Program-made: the position numbers and the translations under genes
Notes under the pieces: generated by a model
Told to the model about the DNA's origin: nothing
Databases searched by the model: none
What the model saw: the letters and a program-made list of their open reading frames with translations, nothing else
DNA from: Leuconostoc gasicomitatum LMG 18811
GTDB lineage: Bacteria > Bacillota > Bacilli > Lactobacillales > Lactobacillaceae
Direction of reading: 5' to 3'
Length of the DNA stretch: 64,000 bases
NCBI RefSeq assembly: GCF_000196855.1
Contig: NC_014319.1
Span: forward strand, 1,054,001-1,118,000
Shown here: one piece after another, positions 1-7,521 of the stretch
How positions within the stretch are numbered: position 1 is the stretch's first letter
Layout: the number at the start of each line of letters is the position of its first letter

Positions 1-319
1 GATTGATTCCACTAATCTTATTTTTAATCAAATATTTGATGTTACTTTGAAGGCTGTTTGAATTATCGGAATACCCGGCTTCAAAATCTAAACTCCTGAA
101 CATATCTCCTGTTAGACTGCTAAAAATGCCAACATTTTCATTTAAAGATACCTGTTGTCCATCTTCCTTGTTCTTATCTGCTGCAGAGCCATAGCTACTG
201 CTGGCCACAACTTTTATTTTTTCATGTTGTAATGCTTTTGCACTATCCCTATTCCAGACATTCAGTAACGTTAGCGGTCTGTTAGGGTTATGCATTTTAG
301 CAAAGTCATTGTTATTCAT
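1..319 (-). CDS. PEP mutase / isocitrate lyase family protein, N-terminal part (cut by window edge)
   Basis: An open frame starts at the ATG at 317-319 and runs off the left edge, giving about 106 residues. The start is preceded by AAAGGAAC, a usable ribosome site. The translation begins MNNNDFAKMHNPNRPLTLLN, followed by VWNRDSAKA, a VVASSSYGSA segment and DFEAGYSD. This is the order seen in the phosphoenolpyruvate mutase/isocitrate lyase superfamily: an LxNVWD-like strand, an ATSS strand and the D-x-E-x-GYG metal/substrate loop. Members are (beta/alpha)8 lyases acting on small 2-oxo or phosphonate acids. The substrate cannot be assigned and the C-terminal half is missing, so this is a family-level call. 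Confidence 0.75.
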   Translation of the reverse strand, partial: MNNNDFAKMHNPNRPLTLLNVWNRDSAKALQHEKIKVVASSSYGSAADKNKEDGQQVSLNENVGIFSSLTGDMFRSLDFEAGYSDNSNSLQSNIKYLIKNKISGIN

Positions 320-937
320 TAGTAAGTTCCTTTTCTTTTATAGGGTATGTACAGTATAAATAATTTTTTTAATTAATACATACGAAAAATGAACAACTAT
401 TTTTTTAAACAACAAGGACTCTAACCAATTACAAGTATCTAGAGGATAGTTTTAAATGACACCCTTAGCCATTCTAATCCATTTCTTCAGAGCGATATAT
501 TTCACCACTTTGTACGAATACCTGATGCGAGCATGAATATTCATGTTTAATCGTGTGCGTTTATCAAGGTATGAAAAATATAGTGAATTACCATGAGGCA
601 ATTCACGTAGAATCAATGGCAGTGTATATCCCAGTGATCTAGTTTTATCTGATTGAGTCATTTTTTAATATTCAATCATGTGACGTTGATTTTCATTTAA
701 ATGTAACCGACGTTTAAATTTTTTGGTGTTTCATCATTCATGAAGAATGCTTTCTTATTTTCATGTTTAGATTAAATTTTCTTGTATTAAATTTATTATT
801 TCACATATATGTTTATTATTTTATTTTTAAAACTGATTTTACTCTGCTAGTCACTAAAAAGTTTGTAATAAAATTTCATTGTATAATATGCTTATAATAG
901 TAATTACTACATTTCAATTTCAGTGAGGGAATTTCAT
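320..937. other. AT-rich intergenic stretch
   Basis: About 600 bases between the divergent PEP-mutase-like gene and the HAD gene. It contains a 69-codon minus-strand frame (452-661) with no ribosome site or recognisable motif, which I do not accept as a gene. TATAAT-like hexamers lie at 882-887 and 893-898 ahead of the HAD gene, but neither has a well-spaced -35 box. I see no terminator, repeat or RNA gene here. Confidence 0.5.
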
Positions 938-1462
938 ATGATGAAGATAAAATATACAACAGTATTTATTGATCGCGACGGTACCATTGGTGGTAATGGC
1001 CATTTCAAGTCGTTGCAAGATTTCAGACTATTTCCCTATACAGTTAACGCCATTAAGAGATTAAAAGCAAATGGTATGCAAGTATTTGGTCTATCCAATC
1101 AAACGCATATTGAAGATGGGGAAATGAACTATTATGATTTTTTTAATTCACTACTGTCAATAGGCTTCGATGATGCTTTTATTTGTCCTCACTCTGAAAA
1201 CACTAACTGCAATTGCCGAAAACCTAAACAAGGATTAATCGAACAGGCCCATGCAAAATATGATTTCGACAATAGTCAATCAATCATTATTGGTGATCGT
1301 TACTCATCTGATATGCAGTTGGCTCTGGATTGTAAAATGCTAGGAATTCACGTATCTACAGGAAAATCTGAATTGAATTCTCCACTGAATAACAAAGATA
1401 TTACCGAAGGCATTATCAAAGTTAAAAATCTAGAAGCAGCTGTTGATTATATAGTTGTGTAA
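938..1462 (+). CDS. HAD-superfamily phosphatase (subfamily IIIA)
   Basis: A protein of about 174 residues. The HAD motifs are in order: motif I FIDRDGTIGG near the N-terminus (nucleophile Asp and acid/base Asp), motif II with Ser/Asn in VFGLSNQT, Lys in CRKPKQGL, and motif IV IIIGDRYSSDMQLA. A Cys/His cluster (CPHSENTNCNCRKP) resembles the zinc loop of histidinol-phosphate and heptose-bisphosphate phosphatases. It probably dephosphorylates a small cytosolic metabolite of unknown identity. I chose ATG 938 rather than GTG 923 because GAGGGA at 925-930 is well spaced from 938; ATG 941 is equally possible. The gene stands alone. Confidence 0.8.
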   Translation: MMKIKYTTVFIDRDGTIGGNGHFKSLQDFRLFPYTVNAIKRLKANGMQVFGLSNQTHIEDGEMNYYDFFNSLLSIGFDDAFICPHSENTNCNCRKPKQGLIEQAHAKYDFDNSQSIIIGDRYSSDMQLALDCKMLGIHVSTGKSELNSPLNNKDITEGIIKVKNLEAAVDYIVV

Positions 1463-1754
1463 TTAGGACCTGTGGCCTTTTATCGCCATCACATTTTAGC
1501 TTATTAATCATCTGACTTTGTTTATCATGTGCTTTTTTTGTTAAAAGACTTTTTCCGTTTATAAACATTAATTTAGATATGGCAGATTGCAAGTCGAAAC
1601 AGTCAATCACCAAGACAAATCTTTCAGCAACATATGATGTTCGGTTAATTATTGCAATCTGCCTAAGAAAAAATAACAATGGTACTACGATATAACAAAG
1701 AGCCATGACGCTAACCACGGTTCCTAGTAAATCTGTTTTGACAGTAACTAACAA
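1422..1754 (-). pseudogene. Possible decayed membrane-protein gene, 110-codon frame
   Basis: This frame starts at TTG with no ribosome site and its end overlaps the HAD gene. It encodes one hydrophobic stretch (VVSVMALCYIVVPLLFFL) and then a polar tail containing VAERFVLVIDC. The DNA for that tail (GTTGCTGAAAGATTTGTCTT on the minus strand) is matched in decayed form near 39.9 kb and 10.58 kb, so this may be one degraded copy of a repeated gene. An inverted repeat GGCAGATTGCAA/TTGCAATCTGCC lies inside it at 1581-1592 and 1652-1663. I do not recognise the family. It may not be translated at all. Confidence 0.25.
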
Positions 1755-1771
1755 TAGTTATTAAAAAATCA

Positions 1772-1861
1772 TTATCTGGTTAAATATAAGTGGGTTACTT
1801 TTTCGATTAACAAAACTACGAACGTCAAAATACCTAAGATGAATTCACCAAAAGCACCCAT
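1772..1861 (-). CDS. Possible small hydrophobic peptide, 29 residues
   Basis: ATG at 1859-1861 opens a 29-codon frame: MGAFGEFILGILTFVVLLIE followed by a short KVTHLYLTR tail. One membrane-spanning segment with a charged end has the shape of type I toxins or holin-like peptides. There is no clear ribosome site, and it sits just upstream, on the same strand, of the doubtful 110-codon membrane frame, so the two could be pieces of one decayed gene. This is inferred from shape only. Confidence 0.25.
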   Translation of the reverse strand: MGAFGEFILGILTFVVLLIEKVTHLYLTR

Positions 1862-1915
1862 GAGTTGTTATGCTGTACACTTATGCCATTATATTATTTT
1901 TTTCAGCTAAATTAA

Positions 1916-4171
1916 TTAACTAATTGACTTATGATGATATTCTCTTAGTGCAATAGACGTACGCGTGTGCGCAGTGTGTATTAGTTCAAAAGGTGTTCCT
2001 TCAAAAAGCACTTTACCACCATCTTCACCAGCCCCTGGGCCCATATCAATAACCCAATCAGCCTGACTAATAAAGCGTAAATTATGCTCAACTACGATAA
2101 TTGTGACATGATGCTTCACAACTAATTTTTTGAGTAAATCGATGATTTGCTGGATATTTGACTCGTGTAACCCACTAGTTGGTTCATCTAATACAATAAT
2201 GCTATTTTTGTCTTTTAATAGATTCTTAGCTAACTTTAAACGCTGTAATTCACCACCAGAAAGCGTATTCATCGATTGCCCAACTCTGATATAATCAAGT
2301 CCACAATTTTGAAGGTTTTCCGTTACATGCTCAAACACCGGAAAAACTTGAGATAGCTGAGCCGCAGAAAATTCTAACACTTCGTGAATGTTATAACCAT
2401 TTACACTAGCATTCAGTATTTCGTCAGAGTAGCGTGAGCCTTGGCAAACTTCACAAGTAGATACCTCATCACCTAAATAAGCTAGATCTAACTTAACAAC
2501 TCCCAATCCCTTACAAACCGGACAGGCACCTTTACCATTGAAAGAAAACAAGGATTCCTTGTATCCGGTAGCATTTGAAAATAGTTTTCTTAGTTTATCA
2601 AATTCACCTAAATATGTTAAAACATTAGATCTGGAACTCGTGTGGATAGGTTTTTGATCTAATACTGTGACTGAAGATTGCGTTTTGATAAATGCATAGA
2701 GAAGCGAGCTTTTCCCTGATCCTGCAGGACCCGATATTACTGTTAGCGCATTTTTAGGAATTTTAGCATCAATATCTACTAAATTGTGAAAGTTCAAATG
2801 ATTCAATCTAATAAATTGTTTTTTTAGTAAATCACTTTTGTTAATTATACCAGGATGTCTTAGTGCTTTGCCAGTAACCGTTGAACTGACAAGTAATTTC
2901 TCATATGTGCCCTGAAAAGTCACATATCCTCCTTTTTCACCTGCTTCTTCACCTAAATTAATAATATTATCGGCTATTTTAATGATGTCTGGATCATGAT
3001 CAACAACTACAACTGTGTTTCCTTTTCGAGTAAGTAATTTAAAAATTTTGTTTATGCCAATTAAATCATAAGGATGAAGGCCAACACTTGGCTCATCAAA
3101 AATATATAAAACACCTGACAAGGCACTATTGAGATGATTAGCTAATTTAATTCGTTGTGCCTCTCCGCCAGAGAGTGTACTTGTGCGGCGATCAAGACTT
3201 AGATACGAGAGCCCAAGAGTTATTAGACTATTAATTTTCAAATTCAAATCTACCAGTAAAGTTTGAGCGTTGCCATCATTTACTCCTGCTAACCATCTTT
3301 TAAGGGCAATAAGTGGCAAAGCGCTACAATCTGATATTGTTTTGTGATTTAACTGAGCTGTTCGTGCGTCTTCATTCAGTCGTGTTCCATAACATTCGGG
3401 ACAACTAATTTTTTGAGTAATATCGTTTAATTCCTTGCTATATTTGCTATTTTCTTGGTTAAAAAAAGATTTTTTCAGTCGCGGTATGATTCCAAGATAC
3501 TTGGCCGTTTTATGCCATGCAATTGTAGGTGCTTCAGGAATCTGTTCTTCACCATATAACAATAAATTTACCGATTCACTTGTCCACTTTACCAAAGGAA
3601 GATTATTATCAAAAAAGCCAGATTCAGTGTAACGTGTTAATCGCCAGCCACCAGGCTGAAATGTTGAAAATTGAATGGCACCCTGATTAAGCGATAAACT
3701 TTTATCAAGAAGCTGATTAATATTTATTTCTTGAATATACCCCAATCCTTCGCATTTTTGACACATACCAGCCGGATTGTTAAATGAATAAGCCATTGAG
3801 TACCCAATAAATGGCCGTGCTTTTCGAGAAAAAAGTAGACGCAACGCAGTATAAATTTCAGTAAAGGTGCCGACAGTTGAACGTGCATTACCACTAATAC
3901 CTTTTTGATTAACAACCACAGAAAAGGGCAAATTTTGAATAGTGTCTATATCCGGTTTTGTATATTTTGGTAGAAGCTGTTGAATATAGGCACTATAATT
4001 TTTGTTTATTTCTCTCTGACTTTCTGCTGCTAATGTTTCAAATGCTAAAGAAGATTTGCCCGATCCAGAAACACCGGTTAAAACGGTTATTTTGTTTACT
4101 GGAATATTAACATCCACATTCTTTAAGTTATTGGTTTTAGCGCCTTTGACAATAATATTACTATGAACCAC
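1916..4171 (-). CDS. Short UvrA-like tandem ABC ATPase
   Basis: 751 residues with two ABC modules. Module 1 has Walker A GVSGSGKSSLAFETL near residue 33, zinc-type Cys pairs, signature TLSGGEAQRIKLA and Walker B VLYIFDEPSVGLHP. Module 2 has GPAGSGKSSLL near residue 484, a CPVCKGLG..CEVCQGSRY zinc site, TLSGGELQRLKLA and IIVLDEPTSGLHE. True UvrA is about 940 residues; the part lost is mainly the UvrB-binding/insertion region, so this belongs to the short UvrA paralogues often linked to drug or antibiotic self-protection, not the core repair UvrA. Its start overlaps the end of the MarR gene by 11 bases, giving a two-gene operon with translational coupling. The substrate is unknown. Confidence 0.85.
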   Translation of the reverse strand: MVHSNIIVKGAKTNNLKNVDVNIPVNKITVLTGVSGSGKSSLAFETLAAESQREINKNYSAYIQQLLPKYTKPDIDTIQNLPFSVVVNQKGISGNARSTVGTFTEIYTALRLLFSRKARPFIGYSMAYSFNNPAGMCQKCEGLGYIQEININQLLDKSLSLNQGAIQFSTFQPGGWRLTRYTESGFFDNNLPLVKWTSESVNLLLYGEEQIPEAPTIAWHKTAKYLGIIPRLKKSFFNQENSKYSKELNDITQKISCPECYGTRLNEDARTAQLNHKTISDCSALPLIALKRWLAGVNDGNAQTLLVDLNLKINSLITLGLSYLSLDRRTSTLSGGEAQRIKLANHLNSALSGVLYIFDEPSVGLHPYDLIGINKIFKLLTRKGNTVVVVDHDPDIIKIADNIINLGEEAGEKGGYVTFQGTYEKLLVSSTVTGKALRHPGIINKSDLLKKQFIRLNHLNFHNLVDIDAKIPKNALTVISGPAGSGKSSLLYAFIKTQSSVTVLDQKPIHTSSRSNVLTYLGEFDKLRKLFSNATGYKESLFSFNGKGACPVCKGLGVVKLDLAYLGDEVSTCEVCQGSRYSDEILNASVNGYNIHEVLEFSAAQLSQVFPVFEHVTENLQNCGLDYIRVGQSMNTLSGGELQRLKLAKNLLKDKNSIIVLDEPTSGLHESNIQQIIDLLKKLVVKHHVTIIVVEHNLRFISQADWVIDMGPGAGEDGGKVLFEGTPFELIHTAHTRTSIALREYHHKSIS

Positions 4172-4592
4172 TGTGTCCCCTTCTTTCTCGTAGTTCTAAC
4201 ACAAATTTTTCAGCCAGTTCGGAGAATAATTTCTGTTCATCGCTTGTAAAACAAGCCTTAGCATCAGACAATAATTCATCGTGCTTTTCATCAGTTTTAG
4301 TGAGGAAGATAAGTCCTATGTCAGTCAACTTAGTAATCATTTCGCGGCGATCAAGTTGAGCTGGTGTTTGATTGATATAACCCAATTCATGTAATATTGT
4401 TAGGTTTTTCGAAAGTTTTGATTTTGTAATACCAAGATGTTTACTCAGTTCTTTTGGCAATAGTGATTTTAACTTCAATAAACTTAAAATATCATATTGT
4501 AGCCATGAAACTTCTGCAGGATTGACGAGATTACGTTCCGCCACCAATTCACATTGTAATTGTGATAATATTATTTTAAATTTTTCGTCCAT
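4161..4592 (-). CDS. MarR-family transcriptional regulator
   Basis: 143 residues with a winged helix: helices around LLPKELSKHLGITKSKLSKNL (recognition helix) followed by the wing INQTPAQLDRREMITKLTDIG with the conserved D-R-R-E. It is the first gene of the operon with the short UvrA-like ABC protein. ATG 4592 has a strong GGAGGG site, which lies within the end of a 46-bp perfect palindrome that also covers the -10 box. This indicates autorepression, probably relieved by a toxic ligand, with the ABC protein as the response gene. The ligand is not deducible. Confidence 0.85.
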   Translation of the reverse strand: MDEKFKIILSQLQCELVAERNLVNPAEVSWLQYDILSLLKLKSLLPKELSKHLGITKSKLSKNLTILHELGYINQTPAQLDRREMITKLTDIGLIFLTKTDEKHDELLSDAKACFTSDEQKLFSELAEKFVLELRERRGHSGS

Positions 4593-4603
4593 AACAAGTT
4601 CCC

Positions 4604-4649
4604 TCCATAAAAGGTATAGTTTCTATATAGAAACTATACCTTTTATGGA
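4604..4649 (-). promoter_or_regulatory. 46-bp perfect palindromic operator over the marR promoter
   Basis: Bases 4604-4626 are the exact reverse complement of 4627-4649, with core TAGTTTCTATATAGAAACTA. On the minus strand a promoter fits: -35 TTGATT (4656-4661), a 17-base spacer and -10 TATAGT (4633-4638). The palindrome therefore covers the -10, the start point and the ribosome site of the MarR gene. It could bind the regulator as DNA and, as RNA, could fold to hide the GGAGGG site. Confidence 0.8.
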
Positions 4650-4869
4650 ACTAAAAATCAACTATCTACTGCTAACGTATCAATTAATACGTGTTCGCCA
4701 TTCATAACACAATGATTCAAATACTAAAATTTTAATCATTATTTATATTTCTACAACTGCTATTTTATTAACCATCTTCATTTCAATATACTAATTAATC
4801 GACCACCAGTTCAACTATGCAAGCTATCAACACCTTAAATTTGTGAAAAATCCACACTGTAATGAAATC

Positions 4870-4895
4870 ATAGAAAAAAGGCGTAGTGTGTGAAG
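4870..4895. terminator. Left half of a terminator-like hairpin split by the IS
   Basis: AAAAAAGGCGTAGTGTGTGA just left of the IS pairs with TCATGTGACTACGTCTTTT just right of it (about 6337-6355). The stem GRCGTAGT/ACTACGTC, flanked by an A-run and a T-run, reads as one bidirectional intrinsic terminator interrupted near its loop. It would have served leftward transcription from the alpha/beta hydrolase gene. Confidence 0.6.
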
Positions 4896-4953
4896 TGAAC
4901 CCAATAACTTGGACAGAATAAAAAATCTGTTCAGAAAGTTATTGGGTTTTTCT

Positions 4954-5454
4954 ATGTCAAAATATTCATATGAATTTAAATTAATGGTCGTTAAGGAATG
5001 GTTATCTGGTCAAAATAGTTTGATTGAATTAGTCAAAAAATATGCCATCAATAATGATCACGCGATTCGCGAATGGCGTGATGAGTATCTCGTGACTGGT
5101 TCCATTGGTTTTAAAAACCAGAAAACCTATTCAGCAGATTTTAAAATGACCGTGTTGAACTATCTTGAAACACACTCACAATCAGAGGCGGCACGCTATT
5201 TTGCGGTCTTCCCTAGTACAACAATCGCTAATTGGTTGAGAACGTATCGAAAATTCGGGTACAATGGGTTAAAACCTAAACCGAAAGGCCGGCAACCAAC
5301 AATGGGACGCAAACGCATTCATCCACTCACACCCGAACAACAAGAACTCGCTGACTTAAAGCAAGAGAATTATCAACTCAAGATGAAAGTGGCGATATTA
5401 GAAAAATTAAAAGCCTTAGTGGATCAACGAACCGAGAAAAACAAACGGCAGTAA
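4954..5454 (+). CDS. IS150-group transposase OrfA
   Basis: 166 residues from ATG 4954. An upstream TTG at 4909 lies inside the inverted repeat and is unlikely. It has two helix-turn-helix units, around SYEFKLMVVKEWLSGQNSLIE and YSADFKMTVLNYLETHSQSE, then basic residues and a C-terminal coiled stretch (QQELADLKQENYQLKMKVAIL). It binds the IS ends and contributes the N-terminal part of the OrfAB transposase. The orfB frame is open across the end of this gene, so a -1 shift is expected near the A-rich GAAAAAC at 5436-5442. This slip site is weaker than the A-AAA-AAG of IS150, so its exact position is an inference. Confidence 0.9.
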   Translation: MSKYSYEFKLMVVKEWLSGQNSLIELVKKYAINNDHAIREWRDEYLVTGSIGFKNQKTYSADFKMTVLNYLETHSQSEAARYFAVFPSTTIANWLRTYRKFGYNGLKPKPKGRQPTMGRKRIHPLTPEQQELADLKQENYQLKMKVAILEKLKALVDQRTEKNKRQ

Positions 5455-5483
5455 CGTCACTAAGGCGGACTAAATATTTTAAA

Positions 5484-6302
5484 GTGGATGATTTATTAGC
5501 TCTAATTGGCTTGAAACGCAGTACCTATTATTATCTAGAAGCTCATCCGCTCAATACGGCATCAGACAACAAAATAGCAGACGTAATCCGTCAAATTAAG
5601 TCACCTCAATTCCAAACCGAATATGGGTATCGTCGCGTGACAACGTTGTTGCACGACCAAGGTTATTTGGTGAATCACAAGCGCGTGCTCCGCATTATGC
5701 GTCAAAACGCACTCCTCAGCACCACGTATAACACGCGTAAGCGTCGCTATAATTCATATCGCGGTACGGTTGGGCGGATTGCCGAACGCGTTATCAAACG
5801 CAATTTTCAAGCACAAGAACCCTATCAAAAGATCGTCACAGACGTCACTGAAATTCAGTTGAACGATCATAATAAAGCTTATTTGACGGCGTTTGTCGAT
5901 TTATATGCAGGCGAAGTCCTGTCGTATCATTTAGCCAAAACACCAACCATGACGCTTGTCATGCGACCATTAAAAGCATTGTCAAAGCATCGTGGAGCTA
6001 TTATTCATAGTGATCAGGGATTCCATTATCAGACACCGATGTTCATTAACACGTTGAAGGATTTTGGCATGACGCAAAGCATGAGCCGTAAATCAACACC
6101 AGTCGACAATGCACCGATTGAGAGCTTTTTCCATATTTTGAAAGCCAATATCGTGCATCATAAACAGTACGAATCATTTCATGATTTCAAAGTGGTCGTT
6201 GACGACTTTATCAATTATTACAACAATCACCGGATCAAACAAAAACTCAACGGTCTGTCGCCGGTTCAATATCGGCAACTTACCACTGAGTCTGTTAGTT
6301 AA
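5484..6302 (+). CDS. IS150-group transposase OrfB (DDE integrase domain)
   Basis: 272 residues from GTG 5484, although the frame is open well upstream and the working protein is probably the OrfAB fusion made by a -1 frameshift. An N-terminal HTH_21 segment (YGYRRVTTLLHDQGYLVNHK) precedes the RNase H-like core with the DDE triad: Asp in IVTDVTEIQ, Asp in IHSDQGFHYQ and Glu in NAPIESFFHILK. The C-terminal IXXYYNNHRIKQKLNGLSP motif is typical. It catalyses strand transfer of the IS. It appears intact and potentially active. Confidence 0.92.
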   Translation: MDDLLALIGLKRSTYYYLEAHPLNTASDNKIADVIRQIKSPQFQTEYGYRRVTTLLHDQGYLVNHKRVLRIMRQNALLSTTYNTRKRRYNSYRGTVGRIAERVIKRNFQAQEPYQKIVTDVTEIQLNDHNKAYLTAFVDLYAGEVLSYHLAKTPTMTLVMRPLKALSKHRGAIIHSDQGFHYQTPMFINTLKDFGMTQSMSRKSTPVDNAPIESFFHILKANIVHHKQYESFHDFKVVVDDFINYYNNHRIKQKLNGLSPVQYRQLTTESVS

Positions 6303-6334
6303 TTAATTCTATGTTGTCCAACTATTGGGGTTCA

Positions 6335-6584
6335 CATCATGTGACTACGTCTTTTAGAAAACCCGTTTCAATGATGTTAATTCATAATTACTGATCATCC
6401 TCTTGTCATACAACAATGTATTTTCTTTAAAATAACAGAGCGTCCATAAGATAATAAACGCAGATTCTTTAGGATTGTTTTAAACAATTACCATCAAAGT
6501 CTCTGCATCTTTTTGTGCAAAGTGTGCCATTTAATTTCGCAATCTGCACTATATTTAAGTCAAGAATAAGAAATTATCCAATTT
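6335..6584. other. Intergenic stretch with IS flank and repeat copy D
   Basis: This contains the right half of the interrupted hairpin (to about 6355) and one copy of the dispersed hairpin terminator (about 6460-6520). Beyond the repeat, GCAATCTGCA at 6539-6548 resembles the inverted-repeat arm found at 1652-1663. No gene is evident. Confidence 0.5.
6458..6518 (+). repeat. Dispersed hairpin terminator, copy D
   Basis: This copy reads on the plus strand: GCAGATTCTTTAGGATTG, a short A/T loop, CAATTACCATCAAAGTCTCTGC, then ATCTTTTTG. It matches the copies at 39668, 40990 and 10390 (on the opposite strand) in arm sequence, loop and the following TTTGC. It would stop rightward transcription leaving the IS. 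Confidence 0.65.
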
Positions 6585-7388
6585 TTATTGGTTTTTGTTA
6601 TTGATTAGTTTGTTAAATAGAGAATAGATAGTGTCAGGTTGATCTATCATGATATTGTGACCAGCAGAAGAAAGTAATGTTATATCGGCATTTTCTTTTT
6701 GTACAAATAATGCAAGTTGTTGTTTATAGCCTACAATATGATCATATCTTCCCAATACGACTTGAATTTTTGTTTCACTACCAAAATGATCTAATTCTTT
6801 TTCAAAAGATAGCCCATAACTATTTTTTTGCAATTTTCCTATAAATACCTGATTAGCTTTTTGCAGTCCAGGTAAAATGAGTTCTTGATATGCTAACCAA
6901 CTTGTTTCATTGATCATAACATTCATTGCTTCAAAGTCAGAAAAAAAAGCATCATTCGTCGTAATCTTTATTTCATCGCCAAATTCATTTTTGTGCTTTT
7001 CAGTTATTCTTAAATTATCGTCAGCAATTACTACAGGACAAGTTAAAAACATTGCGCTTACCTGATTCTGGTAGTGATGAGCAATTGCTTGAGCTAAATA
7101 CCCACCATATGAATGTCCATATACGATAAATGACTTTTCTCCGATGATATGATCGATGAATGCAACTAGTTTTTTAAATATTGCGTTAGAAGAAGGCTCT
7201 TCAATTATCGCCGAATCACCCATACCTGGAAGATCCAAATATATACGCTTGAAATTAATGATTTGTGAATCTCTTTCAAAAAATATTTGTGTAGAATTTT
7301 TATCTAAAAATAAACCATGAAGAAATAAGATTAGCTCTCCTTCACCTAAATCCTGGTATTGAATACCATTATATTGTTTAAGTACCAT
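6585..7388 (-). CDS. Alpha/beta-hydrolase fold protein
   Basis: 267 residues. The oxyanion segment ILFLHGLF, the nucleophile elbow GHSYGG (Ser), the acid in VLGRYDHIVG and the base in SAGHNIMIDQP form a complete Ser-Asp-His triad in the expected order. There is no signal peptide, so it is cytosolic; an esterase or related hydrolase with unknown substrate. ATG 7388 has GGGAGA upstream. It lies 133 bases downstream of the PhzF gene on the same strand and could be cotranscribed with it. Confidence 0.85.
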   Translation of the reverse strand: MVLKQYNGIQYQDLGEGELILFLHGLFLDKNSTQIFFERDSQIINFKRIYLDLPGMGDSAIIEEPSSNAIFKKLVAFIDHIIGEKSFIVYGHSYGGYLAQAIAHHYQNQVSAMFLTCPVVIADDNLRITEKHKNEFGDEIKITTNDAFFSDFEAMNVMINETSWLAYQELILPGLQKANQVFIGKLQKNSYGLSFEKELDHFGSETKIQVVLGRYDHIVGYKQQLALFVQKENADITLLSSAGHNIMIDQPDTIYSLFNKLINNKNQ

Positions 7389-7521
7389 AAAATCTCCCTA
7401 TACGTCATATAAATATTTCAAGTCAAACCGTAGATATGCCTAAAATTCTAGAATACACAGCGCTCAAAATCAAAAAATTCCGCACAACATTTAAATTGTG
7501 ATCAAACATTTATATAAAAAA

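Larger units (their letters stand above)
4896..6334 (+). mobile_element. IS3-family (IS150-group) insertion sequence, complete
   Basis: 1439 bp bounded by imperfect 20-bp inverted repeats: TGAACCCAATAACTTGGACA at the left and, reversed at the right, TGAACCCCAATAGTTGGACA. It carries orfA and orfB in the -1 relation expected for IS3 elements, and orfB has an intact DDE set. No target duplication is obvious; the flanks instead form the two halves of a hairpin terminator. The left end also folds into a hairpin (4898-4910 with 4936-4948) followed by T residues, which could stop transcripts entering from outside. Confidence 0.9.

Noticed and set aside
452-661. 69-codon minus-strand open frame
   Set aside because: No ribosome site, no motif, no terminator; basic-rich random-looking composition in an AT-rich gap.
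5431-5445. Canonical A-AAA-AAG type slippery heptamer in the IS
   Set aside because: The sequence is G-AAA-AAC in frame; frameshifting is inferred from frame layout, not from a canonical heptamer.
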